From Bacteroidaceae bacterium (lineage in GTDB: Bacteria > Bacteroidota > Bacteroidia > Bacteroidales > Bacteroidaceae), in assembly GCA_017383485.1 (NCBI GenBank), contig JAFNXM010000036.1:1-64000 (forward strand): 64,000 nucleotides of DNA, given 5' to 3'. Positions 53,801-62,030 of this stretch are shown here, piece after piece. The position numbers and the translations under genes are program-made. A model generated the notes under the pieces. The model was not told where the DNA came from, made no database searches, and saw nothing but the letters and a program-made list of their open reading frames with translations. Every line of letters begins with the position of its first letter. Positions within the stretch are counted from its first letter, which is position 1.

Positions 53801-54224
53801 CGTGCTGAACGAAGTGGATGCGCAAGAAGGTGTAGTGCCTGCCAAAACTCCCGTAGTGTTGGTGGCAGAAGCCGGCGAATATGCGCTCGAAGTCGTTTAT
53901 CCCACTGCAAACAGTGTGAAGGTGGCAGAAGGCTGGAACGGTACGCTGAAAGCAGCAAACGTGAGCGGCGCAGTATATGTGCTGAAAAATGATAAGATGC
54001 AACGCAACGCTGGCACAAGTCTGGCAGCAAATGTGGCTTACTACTTGGGCCAGGCAGGCGTCAGCAGCTATGCGCTGACTTTCGGCCCCGGCGTTGACAC
54101 AGGTGTGAACGGTGTCGACATGGCAAAGAAGTCGGTGAAATTGTACGACCTGAAGGGCCGCCGCGTAGTGAACCCCGTGAAAGGTATCTACGTGACAGAG
54201 GAAGGCAAGAAGCTGCTCTTCTGA
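50856..54224 (+). CDS. exported GH33 sialidase, paralog 1
   Basis: A 1122-residue sialidase that releases terminal sialic acid. Signal peptide MRNFYRVLSLAVFAVTTLAAWA. Two N-terminal beta-rich, probably carbohydrate-binding regions (about 23-190 and 195-335) precede the catalytic propeller (about 340-700). That domain has the arginine motif FRIP (Arg352), Asp boxes SKDNGATWG and SDDFGGSW, and a probable Tyr nucleophile in MGSAYSTM. A helical FIVAR-like region (about 745-800) and a beta-trefoil-like lectin region (HWYRLRNVERSSATLYL to LWFIEPV) follow. The C terminus (VKLYDLKGRRVV then GIYVTEEGKKLLF) resembles a type IX secretion sorting domain, implying surface location. No clear -7 element precedes it. 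It is a tandem paralog of the gene at 54668. Confidence 0.9.
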   Translation: MRNFYRVLSLAVFAVTTLAAWAASPFKTTSIVDGKFAANTTWYTMQIGTSQHIISDNAGASKISLTKVLTDMSDADLWCFVGDDTNGYKIYNKQAGTSKILASSKTMKALAGYGGTGGSTYPTMQDANNLPSGYVGTWDLQKSDKLAGVDGYFVILHGTNYAMNNFGGIGDLAFWAEGMDAGSTVTFGFAEGTVEINAANGTFTASNATKTWHAVWESNELAGFSLNTGQNNMTTDGGYIAAHSGTSNSCTHTLTAPDGMCIAGYSFDMKNRNGDNSYSENIITGSKTYKSSTTSQHVEVTGLEDRTASFQQTGSNKGVIFSNYFVTLRRSTVEAEPQQDLFITKSGQTPFRIPAIATAANGDLFAISDYRPCGSDIGYGEVDIMCRISKDNGATWGNQFCVADGKGGNSNHMTTGYGDAAIVADCEENKLLVMMVCGRTVCHNGRWDVSKIGNASADAVNRVARVYFTYNEATGQWEKGEITEMTDHIYSLFLDGQTPTVTSMFIGSGKICQSRLIKKDKYYRLYCSMWTRDGGNRVIYSDDFGGSWNVLGTIHDRPAPGGDEPKIEELPDGSVLLSTRASGGRIFNVYTYSDQISATGNWAVSVSSGASNNGVVALSNSTNGEVMCLPVTRKSDNKDMYLLLQSVPFGSGRANVGIFYKELESVEDFVNPTNVAKDWDGSHQASYMGSAYSTMSWQADDKLAFLYEEETHGGSYTIVYKNYTIEQITDDAYTYNANVNRYAFLAEGIEAKANSLKSENAYVGCVDPAAVESLNEAIKVFKANPTKEGYDALNKMIASLPTIELQAGHWYRLRNVERSSATLYLTPEASRFTAKVADKADADQVFQFVNAATAGQYYLYNGNFGLYLGKLGANETEPAVHSTTTDAGVWSIVPSTDGQSQVNCVNKTGSNPGLHLAGDNTRLVPWTSTAPASLWFIEPVTTYNVSVPESGYVTVNLPFAVKMAEGVKAYVATGVDQDNAALVLNEVDAQEGVVPAKTPVVLVAEAGEYALEVVYPTANSVKVAEGWNGTLKAANVSGAVYVLKNDKMQRNAGTSLAANVAYYLGQAGVSSYALTFGPGVDTGVNGVDMAKKSVKLYDLKGRRVVNPVKGIYVTEEGKKLLF

Positions 54225-54252
54225 TCCCCCCTTTGACATAATCAACCATATG

Positions 54253-54290
54253 GATTGTCCGTGCCGTAGAGGCATGGACAATCTTTTTTT
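54253..54290 (+). terminator. terminator of sialidase paralog 1
   Basis: GATTGTCCGTGCC pairs with GGCATGGACAATC (one mismatch) around GTAGA, followed by seven Ts. Confidence 0.9.
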
Positions 54291-54365
54291 GTGTTCTCGT
54301 ATTTCCGCGCAGAGCGAATAAAACAGCCCGAAGGCAAGAAGAAATATCCGAGCAGAAAAACCACC

Positions 54366-54466
54366 TGAAAATTCCGCGACGTCTCGTTGAAAAAAGGTCT
54401 AACCTTTTTGAAATTTCGCGACGCCTCGTAAAAATTTCGCGACGCCTCGTTTAAAAAAGGTCTTGG
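54366..54466. repeat. 21-bp phased array, cluster 8
   Basis: One TTCCGCGACGTCTCGTTG unit, a tract unit with a perfect small hairpin AAAAAGGTCTAACCTTTTT, then two TTTCGCGACGCCTCGT units and a partial tract unit. It separates the two sialidase genes. The rest of 54225-54667 holds a terminator and a promoter, with no gene. Confidence 0.88.
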
Positions 54467-54565
54467 ATCGTTTAATGGCAGCAAGGTGGCACCCTCTTTT
54501 TCTCCAATTCAACCAAACCAGACAGAAACTTTTTCGACATAATATGCTGTATAAAGAATATTATA

Positions 54566-54573
54566 TATCTTTG
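54566..54573 (+). promoter_or_regulatory. -7 promoter element of sialidase paralog 2
   Basis: TATCTTTG about 95 bp before the start codon. The final leader (AATTAATCTATTTCCC before ATG) is nearly the same as that of paralog 1. Confidence 0.5.
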
Positions 54574-54667
54574 TGGCGGAGTATGTCCAAATGTGAGGCA
54601 GCTTTGTCCAATGCGTTTTTAATCGAAACCAAAATAATTTTATCCCTAATTAATCTATTTCCCTTTT

Positions 54668-57600
54668 ATGAGAAACTTTTATCGCATTTTATCATTAGCG
54701 GTATTTGCTGTGGCTACGCTGTCGGCTTGGGCGGCAGTGCCATTCAAGACGACGTCTATCGTCGGTGGCAAATTTGCTGCTAATACCACTTGGTACACAA
54801 TGCAGATTGGTACCAATCAGCACATCATTTCCGACAATGCAGGTGCTAGTAAGATCAGCCTTACCAAGGTGATGACCGATATGAGTGATGCCGACTTGTG
54901 GTGCTTTGTCGGTGACGACACCAACGGCTATAAGATCTACAACAAGCAGGCTGGTACAGGCAAGGTCCTGGCTTCAAGCTCCTCGATGAAAGCTATGGCT
55001 GGTTACGGCGGTACAGGCGGTAGCACTTATCCCACGATGCAGGACGCCAGCAACTTGCCCTCGGGCTATATCGGCACTTGGGACATCCGCAGTTCTGACA
55101 AATTGGCTGGTGTCGATGGCTACTTCGTCATTCTGCACGGCACAAACTATGCGATGAACAACTTCGGTGGCATCGGCGACTTGGCTTTTTGGGCCGAAGG
55201 TATGGATGCTGGTTCGACAGTGAGTTTCGGTTTTGCTGAAGGTCAGATAGAAATCAATGCGGCCAATGGTACTTTCACCGCAAGTAATGCCAATAAGACC
55301 TGGCACGCCGTGTGGGAAAGCAATCAGTTGGCAGGTTTCTCGTTGAGCACAGGCCAGAACAATATGACCACGGATGGTGGCTATATCGCAGCACACTCTG
55401 GTACATCGTATAGTTGTACGCACACCCTGACTGCACCACAGGGCATGTGCATCGCAGGCTATAGCTTCGATATGAAGAATCGTAATGGCGATAATAGTTA
55501 TTCTGAAAACATCGTCATCGGCAGCAAGACCTACAAGAGCTCTGCAAGCAGTCAACACGTAGAAGTGACAGGGCTGGAAGACCGTACCGCTTCTTTCCAA
55601 CAGACTGGTGCTAACAAGGGTGTAATCTTCAGCAATTACTATGTGACCTTGCGTCGCTCGACTGTAGTGCCAGAAGCGCAATACGAAGTCTTCACTACGA
55701 CATCTACATCCGTGCCCTATCGTATCCCAGCCATTGCAAAGGCAAAGAATGGCAACCTGATCGCTGTGGCAGACTATCGCCATAGTGGAGCAGATATTGG
55801 TATGGCAACAAACGGCCGCATCGACATCCACGGTCGTATCTCGACGGATAATGGTAAGACCTGGGGCAACATCTTCCCCATCATCGAAGGTCAAGGTGCA
55901 GCTGCTGCTCAAAACAATTCGATGTACGTAGCATTCGGCGACCCCTGTCTCGTAGCAGATAGCGAAAGCGAAACTGTGATGATGTTTACTTGCTCGGGCA
56001 ACGTAAGCTTCCCTAATGGTCAGCGCAACAATCACCAAGGTATCGCACGCTTCTATTCGTACGACAATGGTGTGACTTGGGGCAAGCCAGTGGATATCTC
56101 GGAAAGTATCTATTCGCAATTCGACAAGCGTGCAGACGGCGGCATCCGCTGTATGTTTATCGGATCGGGTAAGATCTCTCAAAGTAAGACGCTGAAGGTA
56201 GGTAGTCACTATCGCCTGTACTGTGCACCACTGGTGAAGTTGGCTAATGGCAGCAATGTGAACTTTGTGCTCTACTCCGACGACTTTGGTGGCACATGGA
56301 AGGTGCTCGGTGGTGTAGAAAACAGTCCTATCCCAAGCGGCGGCGATGAACCCAAGGCAGACGAATTGCCAGATGGTAGCGTGTTGGTTAGCTCGCGTAC
56401 AAGCGGCGGACGTATATATAATATATATAGATATACAGATGCTGCGAAGGGAGAAGGTAGCTGGGGCAACGCTGCTTGGTCTAACTCAAGCAATAATGGT
56501 ACAACCGCAGTGAGCAACAGTACCAACGGCGAAATCATGTTCGTACCCGTACGTCGTCTGGAAGATGACAAGAAGATGTATATGATGTTGCAGTCAGTGC
56601 CCCTCGGTAGCGGACGTGCGAATGTAGGTATTTACTATAAGGCACTGGAGAGCCTGGCAGACTTCTCTTCTCCCGAAAATATTGCCAAGGATTGGGACGG
56701 CCGTCATCAAGCAAGTTACCTCGGATCTGCTTACTCGACTATGTGCTGGCAGGCAGACAACACCATAGCTTTCCTCTTCGAAGAAGAAACACACTGCAAC
56801 ACTTCACGCGGTGGATACACTATCGTATACAAGAACTACTCGATCGAAGATATCACCGATGGTGCATATACATACGATGCGACCTCGTTGGCAAGCGACG
56901 TGGTGATCAATGGTATCGATGCGCGCAAGGTGGAAGCAGGCTCCTACGTGGGCGGCTATTTGCCCGAAGCCGTAGAAGCCGTCAATCAGGCTATCGAAGA
57001 CTACAAGGCAAATCCTTCACGCGCTGCTTACGAAGCCATCAACAAGATGCTCACCACTGTGCCAACGATCCAGGTAGAACCAGGTCACTGGTACCGCCTG
57101 CGCAATACTGAACGTGCTAGCGCTACACTCTACATGACACCCGAAGCAACCCGCTTCACTGCAAAGGTGGCCGACAATGCCGACGCAGACCAAATGTTCC
57201 AATTTGCCGCTACTGGCACCGCTGGACAATACTATCTGTACAACGGCAACTTCGGCTTGTATTTGGGCAAACTCGGCGCCAACGAGACACAACCCTCGTT
57301 GCACGTTGCACCAACCGACGCTGGTGTGTGGAGCATCGTGACCTCGGGTGACGGCAAGTGCCAAGTGAACTGTGTGAACAAGACAGGATCAAATCCAGGT
57401 CTGCACCTGGCAGGCGACAATACACGTCTCGTGCCCTGGGCATCAAATGCTCCGGCTTCGTTGTGGTATATCGAACCCGTGACCACTTACCCCGTGACCG
57501 TAGGCGAAAGCGGTTATGCTACACTCAACCTCCCATTCGCAGTACAAGTGGTGGACGGCGTGAAAGCATACGTTCCCGCACAAGCTACCGAAGTGAATGG

Positions 57601-58033
57601 TGTAGCTGCACTCCTGCTCGAAGAAGTAGAGACAGGTCTTGTTCCCGCAAATACACCTGTAGTCTTGACTGCAGAAGCTGGTCAATATGCGCTCGAAGTC
57701 GTTTATCCTGCAAACTCGGCAGCACTCGACGTGATCGAGGGTTGGAAGGGTACGCTCAAGTTTGACAACGTCAGCGACAACGTGTTCGTGCAAGATGGCG
57801 ACAAGATGGTGAAGAACACTGGCACCAGCATCTGGGCGAACTCGGCTTACTACGTAGGCGATGCAAGCGTGGATAGCTACGCGTTGAGCTTTGAAGGCAG
57901 CATCGAAACCAGTATCAATGGTGTAGAAACAGTGAAGAAGAACGTGAAGCTGTACGACCTGAACGGACGTCGCGTAGTGAAACCTGGCAAGGGTATCTAT
58001 GTGACAGAGGAAGGCAAGAAGGTGCTGTTTTAA
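54668..58033 (+). CDS. exported GH33 sialidase, paralog 2
   Basis: A 1121-residue tandem paralog of the gene at 50856, with the same domain order and a signal peptide (MRNFYRILSLAVFAVATLSA). Residues 1 to about 340 and the lectin-like region after about 790 are nearly identical to paralog 1. The catalytic domain differs much more: the arginine motif is YRIP (Arg352), three Asp boxes are clear (STDNGKTWG, SYDNGVTWG, SDDFGGTW), and the loop with GDPCLVADSESE differs. The nucleophile region is LGSAYSTMCW. The C terminus again looks like a type IX sorting domain (VKLYDLNGRRVV). The two enzymes probably differ in linkage or substrate preference (inference). Confidence 0.9.
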   Translation: MRNFYRILSLAVFAVATLSAWAAVPFKTTSIVGGKFAANTTWYTMQIGTNQHIISDNAGASKISLTKVMTDMSDADLWCFVGDDTNGYKIYNKQAGTGKVLASSSSMKAMAGYGGTGGSTYPTMQDASNLPSGYIGTWDIRSSDKLAGVDGYFVILHGTNYAMNNFGGIGDLAFWAEGMDAGSTVSFGFAEGQIEINAANGTFTASNANKTWHAVWESNQLAGFSLSTGQNNMTTDGGYIAAHSGTSYSCTHTLTAPQGMCIAGYSFDMKNRNGDNSYSENIVIGSKTYKSSASSQHVEVTGLEDRTASFQQTGANKGVIFSNYYVTLRRSTVVPEAQYEVFTTTSTSVPYRIPAIAKAKNGNLIAVADYRHSGADIGMATNGRIDIHGRISTDNGKTWGNIFPIIEGQGAAAAQNNSMYVAFGDPCLVADSESETVMMFTCSGNVSFPNGQRNNHQGIARFYSYDNGVTWGKPVDISESIYSQFDKRADGGIRCMFIGSGKISQSKTLKVGSHYRLYCAPLVKLANGSNVNFVLYSDDFGGTWKVLGGVENSPIPSGGDEPKADELPDGSVLVSSRTSGGRIYNIYRYTDAAKGEGSWGNAAWSNSSNNGTTAVSNSTNGEIMFVPVRRLEDDKKMYMMLQSVPLGSGRANVGIYYKALESLADFSSPENIAKDWDGRHQASYLGSAYSTMCWQADNTIAFLFEEETHCNTSRGGYTIVYKNYSIEDITDGAYTYDATSLASDVVINGIDARKVEAGSYVGGYLPEAVEAVNQAIEDYKANPSRAAYEAINKMLTTVPTIQVEPGHWYRLRNTERASATLYMTPEATRFTAKVADNADADQMFQFAATGTAGQYYLYNGNFGLYLGKLGANETQPSLHVAPTDAGVWSIVTSGDGKCQVNCVNKTGSNPGLHLAGDNTRLVPWASNAPASLWYIEPVTTYPVTVGESGYATLNLPFAVQVVDGVKAYVPAQATEVNGVAALLLEEVETGLVPANTPVVLTAEAGQYALEVVYPANSAALDVIEGWKGTLKFDNVSDNVFVQDGDKMVKNTGTSIWANSAYYVGDASVDSYALSFEGSIETSINGVETVKKNVKLYDLNGRRVVKPGKGIYVTEEGKKVLF

Positions 58034-58063
58034 TATTCCAAGGAAATACAAATGAATAATATC

Positions 58064-58097
58064 AACCGCTCGTGTCTCTGTGACGCGGGCGGTTTTT
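58064..58097 (+). terminator. terminator of sialidase paralog 2
   Basis: AACCGCTCGTGTC pairs with GACGCGGGCGGTT (mismatches in the middle), followed by TTT. About 30 bp after the stop codon. Confidence 0.75.
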
Positions 58098-58163
58098 GGT
58101 TTCTTGTACTGCCTACCGCCAAACAGTTAGACACGAAACAGTATATCCTCTCTCAAAAAAGAT

Positions 58164-58260
58164 AAGACCTTGTGAAAATTTCGCGACGTCTCGTTGAAAT
58201 TTCGCGACGTCTCGTTGAAAAAAGGTCTAGGTTTTTTTAACAAGGTCTAACCTTTTTTCG
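58164..58260. repeat. 21-bp phased array, cluster 9
   Basis: A leading tract unit, two AAATTTCGCGACGTCTCGTT units 21 bp apart, then tract units GGTCTAGG and GGTCTAACC with A/T arms. It lies between sialidase 2 and the susC promoter. The remaining 58261-58429 shows nothing recognisable. Confidence 0.88.
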
Positions 58261-58429
58261 CCACCACTTTCTTCAGTCCCCAAAATACCCATTTCACGAG
58301 TGCCGAAAGATGTGACAGGCTACTGGCGTGAAAATGAAGATAAGTGCACCCAATACAGAAAAAAAGGACAAATCCACACAATCAGGTAAAAAGTGTGCAA
58401 ACAGCATATAATTTTTTGTATAAAAATGC

Positions 58430-58459
58430 TTGGTGAGTACAATGTATTTCGTATTTTTG
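58430..58459 (+). promoter_or_regulatory. promoter of the susC/susD-like operon
   Basis: -33 TTG (58430-58432) and -7 TATTTTTG (58452-58459) with a 19-bp spacer, 26 bp before the start codon. It overlaps the longer reading frame from 58393, which is rejected. Confidence 0.7.
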
Positions 58460-58485
58460 CACAGACATCCTTAAATCATAAATTT

Positions 58486-61400
58486 ATGAAGCAAATAAAA
58501 ACTGTAGGATTTTCTTTACTGACTGCTTCACTTTTGGGAGTGCCATTGTCAATGGTGCCCTCTAATGCGTGGGCAGAAACAAGCATCGTCCAACAAGCAG
58601 GCGTGCTGAAAGGTGTAGTTAAATCTACCGATGGCGAACCCTTGATGGGTGCCGTAGTATTCGTTGTAGGTGGTAAGTCTACTACAACTACTGATGAGAA
58701 TGGTGCTTTCACCCTGAAAGGAGTGAATGCTGGTGCAACCGTACGTGTATCTTTGATCGGATACAAGCGCCAAGATCTGAAGTGGACTGGTGGTACAATG
58801 ACTTTCGCTCTCGAAGAAGAAGGTAATGTACTCAACGAAGCTGTGGTTACAGCTATGGGTATCGTGAGAAAAGAAAAATCGCTCACATACGCTACACAAC
58901 AAATCAAGGCAGACGAACTGATGAAGGTTCAAGATGCCAACCTTGTTAACTCAATCGAAGGTAAAATCTCGGGTGTAACTATTACTCCATCTGCGGGTGG
59001 TGCCGGTGGTGCATCTAAGATTGTCCTCCGTGGTAACAAATCTATCTTGGGTAACAACCAACCTCTGATCGTAGTGGACGGTATTCCTATGACCAACAGC
59101 ACTCGTGGTCAGATCGGCGACGTGGCAGCATTGGTGAATACATCTACTGCGGAAGGTTCTGACCCCTTGTCAATGATCAACCCTGACGACATCGAATCAA
59201 TGAACGTGTTGAAGGGTGCGAACGCTGCTGCACTTTACGGTTCGGCTGCTGCCAACGGTGTTGTGATGATTACAACTAAGAAGGGTAAGGAAGGTAAAAT
59301 TGGTGTGACTGTTAACTCTAACGTGACATTCGATGCACCACTCCTCACTCCTGAATTGCAAAACACTTACGGTGGTGCACGCACTAATGCATTGGGCAAC
59401 CTCGTATTCGGTTCTGACAGCTGGGGTAATAAATTGTCTGGCAACGGCACTTACATACTCGACGTGTTGAGCTCTGACCAACAATATAAGGCTGGTTCAG
59501 TGAATCAACTTCACCTGCGCAACTATGCTGAAGATGACGTAGCAAACTTCTTCAGAACTGGTGTAAACTCAAATAACTCAGTTTCTGTATCGGGTGGTAC
59601 TGAAAAGGTACAATCATACGTATCTTTCTCTAACTCACACTCACTCGGTATGATCGAGTCAAACCGCTACAACCGTAACACATTCGCATTCCGTCAAAGC
59701 TACAAGTTGTGGGATCGCGTACACATTGACGTGAGCGCAGACTACTTGCAAGCTAAGACCAACAACCGTGTGTCGGGTGGTACTTGCGGTAACCCTATCT
59801 ACGACCTCTATACTATGCCTCGTGACGTAGAATTGGGCTATTACAAGAACAACTATGCTCTCCCTAATGGAACATGGATGTCAAGTGGCTACACCAACAT
59901 CTTGGATGAATGGGGAGATGTTATCGGACAACAAGGTGGCGACCGCTACTATGCAGTAAACCCATTGACTGGTCAATATGAAATGGTATATGGCCGTGCA
60001 GAACTCAATGGCGTAATGCAAAACTGGGTGTACCAAGACGCAATGCGTAACAACCCATACTGGTTGGCAAATCAAAACGGTAGTGCACAACGCGAAGACC
60101 GCTTCTCTGGTAAGTTCCAAGGCCGTATCGATATCTATGACGGTTTGAGCTTCCAGGCACGTGTTTCTATCGACCATACTCGTTTCAACGAAGAAAGCCG
60201 TCGCTACGCTACTACTTGGGGTCCATCAGATATGTATCGCTATGGTACATACAGCTTGGGCAACAGCCGTACCAACGAAATCTATACCGACTACTTGTTG
60301 AGCTATAACAAGACTTTCAATGACTGGAGCGTATCTGCAACAGCTGGTTATGTTGGTCACGTACTCAAGGGTCAGTCTCACAGCACTTACCTCGGTAGCG
60401 CTACTATTCCTATCTGGCAAAACGGCATCCAAACTGGTATCTCTACACAAGTGAACCACTTCTATCCTAATGGTGGTGGCAATGGTGTGACCAGCAAGGG
60501 TAAGAGCAGTAACTGGGACCAAGCAGCCCTCTTTACAGCACAAATCGGTTGGAAGGATATGGTATACGTAGACGGATCATACCGTCGTGACTGGTACCGC
60601 GCATTCAAGCAATTCGAATACCTCGGTATCAACGACAACTATGGTTACTTCGGTTTCGGTGCTAACGCTATCCTTTCTTCTTTGATTGAACCATTGAACG
60701 ACGTATGCTACTTGAAGTATCGTTTGAGCTACTCAGAAGTAGGTAACTCTATTCCTAACGCAGTCTTCAACGCTGTAAGCGAAAACTACGTGACTGGTTC
60801 TACTACTACAAGTTCTTACAACTCATTTATTCCTGTTCCTGAAAAGACTAAGTCTTTCGAAACTGGTATCGAGTCACAATTCTTCCACAATGCGTTGAAC
60901 TTGGACGTGACTTACTACAACTCTGCAATGCACAACTCTTACCTCAATATTGCAGGTTTGAATGGTAAGACTCAACCTGTGAACTCAGGTGTTATCCGCA
61001 ACCAAGGTGTGGAATTGTCTGTAGGTTACAACTGGACTATCAACCGCGACTGGGGTTGGAAGACTGGTGTGAATTTCTCTTACAACCACAACAAGATCGA
61101 AAAGACTTATACTGACAAGTATGGTCAAAGCAAGGAAATGGTACAAAGTATCGCAAGTGGTAAGGTACAAGTACGCTACAACGAAGGCGACGCTTACGGT
61201 GATATCTACGTGACAGACTTCGCTCGTTGGAAAGAAGACTGTACAGATGCAAATGGTAATTTCCACAAGGCTGGTGATATCTACATCGCAGAAGGTACAG
61301 GTAAGCCCGCTATCAACGGCAACTTGATGTACATCACTCAAGCTGGTAAGGTGAAGGCTGAAAAGGGTAAGAAGTTCGGCAAATATGCTGGTAACTTGAA

Positions 61401-61926
61401 CTCAAAGGTTCAACTCTCTTGGTCAAATAACTTCCGCTACAAAGACTTCAACCTCTATGTATTGATCAATGGTCGTATCGGTGGTAAGGTGATCTCTTTG
61501 ACAGAAGCATATCTCGATCGTTTCGGTGTATCTAAGCGTACTGGCGAAGCTCGTGAAGCTGCTGAAGCTAACAACCTCTATACTGCAGACGGTCGTCATG
61601 CAATGTATATCAACGATGGTCGCGACCTCGTATCTGTAGAAGACTACTACTCTACAGTAGGTAGCAGCGATGCTTCTAACTACATCTACGATGGTACAAA
61701 CTTCCGTTTGCGCGAACTCTCTTTGGGTTACACATTCCGCAACCTCCTCGGCGAAGGCAAGAACCTCAGCATTTCTGCTATCGGACGTAACCTCTTCTTC
61801 ATCTACAAGAAGGCTCCAGTTGACCCAGATATCTCTGTATCTACAGCAAATGGTTTGGGCGGTATCGACATGTTCAACATGCCATCAACTCGTTCCTTCG
61901 GTGTTAACCTCAAACTTAATTTCTAA
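58486..61926 (+). CDS. SusC-family TonB-dependent outer-membrane transporter
   Basis: A 1146-residue transporter that imports oligosaccharides or other nutrients with its SusD partner. Signal peptide MKQIKTVGFSLLTASLLGVP up to SNAWA. The carboxypeptidase-like N-terminal extension (GVLKGVVKSTDGEPLMGAVV) is followed by a TonB-box-like stretch (NEAVVTAMGI), the plug domain (SIEGKISGVTI; IVLRGNKSILGNNQPLIVVD; NVLKGANAAALYGSAAANGV) and a 22-strand-type barrel ending in NLKLNF. Codon use is extremely biased towards a few codons, like mdh, indicating high expression. No anti-sigma/ECF or hybrid sensor gene is adjacent. Association with the sialidases is by position only. Confidence 0.93.
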   Translation: MKQIKTVGFSLLTASLLGVPLSMVPSNAWAETSIVQQAGVLKGVVKSTDGEPLMGAVVFVVGGKSTTTTDENGAFTLKGVNAGATVRVSLIGYKRQDLKWTGGTMTFALEEEGNVLNEAVVTAMGIVRKEKSLTYATQQIKADELMKVQDANLVNSIEGKISGVTITPSAGGAGGASKIVLRGNKSILGNNQPLIVVDGIPMTNSTRGQIGDVAALVNTSTAEGSDPLSMINPDDIESMNVLKGANAAALYGSAAANGVVMITTKKGKEGKIGVTVNSNVTFDAPLLTPELQNTYGGARTNALGNLVFGSDSWGNKLSGNGTYILDVLSSDQQYKAGSVNQLHLRNYAEDDVANFFRTGVNSNNSVSVSGGTEKVQSYVSFSNSHSLGMIESNRYNRNTFAFRQSYKLWDRVHIDVSADYLQAKTNNRVSGGTCGNPIYDLYTMPRDVELGYYKNNYALPNGTWMSSGYTNILDEWGDVIGQQGGDRYYAVNPLTGQYEMVYGRAELNGVMQNWVYQDAMRNNPYWLANQNGSAQREDRFSGKFQGRIDIYDGLSFQARVSIDHTRFNEESRRYATTWGPSDMYRYGTYSLGNSRTNEIYTDYLLSYNKTFNDWSVSATAGYVGHVLKGQSHSTYLGSATIPIWQNGIQTGISTQVNHFYPNGGGNGVTSKGKSSNWDQAALFTAQIGWKDMVYVDGSYRRDWYRAFKQFEYLGINDNYGYFGFGANAILSSLIEPLNDVCYLKYRLSYSEVGNSIPNAVFNAVSENYVTGSTTTSSYNSFIPVPEKTKSFETGIESQFFHNALNLDVTYYNSAMHNSYLNIAGLNGKTQPVNSGVIRNQGVELSVGYNWTINRDWGWKTGVNFSYNHNKIEKTYTDKYGQSKEMVQSIASGKVQVRYNEGDAYGDIYVTDFARWKEDCTDANGNFHKAGDIYIAEGTGKPAINGNLMYITQAGKVKAEKGKKFGKYAGNLNSKVQLSWSNNFRYKDFNLYVLINGRIGGKVISLTEAYLDRFGVSKRTGEAREAAEANNLYTADGRHAMYINDGRDLVSVEDYYSTVGSSDASNYIYDGTNFRLRELSLGYTFRNLLGEGKNLSISAIGRNLFFIYKKAPVDPDISVSTANGLGGIDMFNMPSTRSFGVNLKLNF

Positions 61927-61952
61927 AGCAGATTTTAGTAAAACATCATAGC

Positions 61953-61992
61953 AAGTGGCGAGCGGCGAAAATCCTCGTTCTCTCGCACACTT
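61953..61992 (+). promoter_or_regulatory. intercistronic hairpin between susC-like and susD-like genes
   Basis: AAGTGGCGAG pairs with CTCGCACACTT (one bulge), without a T-run. It could stabilise or process the joint mRNA. Confidence 0.5.
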
Positions 61993-62030
61993 GTCAGGAT
62001 GAATCACTAAATACCTAAAACAAGATGATT

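Noticed and set aside
54974-56209. 411-codon minus-strand frame in sialidase paralog 2
   Set aside because: It mirrors the sialidase codons, and a shorter version exists opposite paralog 1 at the same place, as expected for a shadow.
34966-58260. Phased arrays as the main transcription terminators
   Set aside because: After deoC, sialidase 1 and sialidase 2 a separate hairpin terminator already lies 40-75 bp upstream of the array, and cluster 2 sits between divergent transcripts, so termination cannot be their general role.
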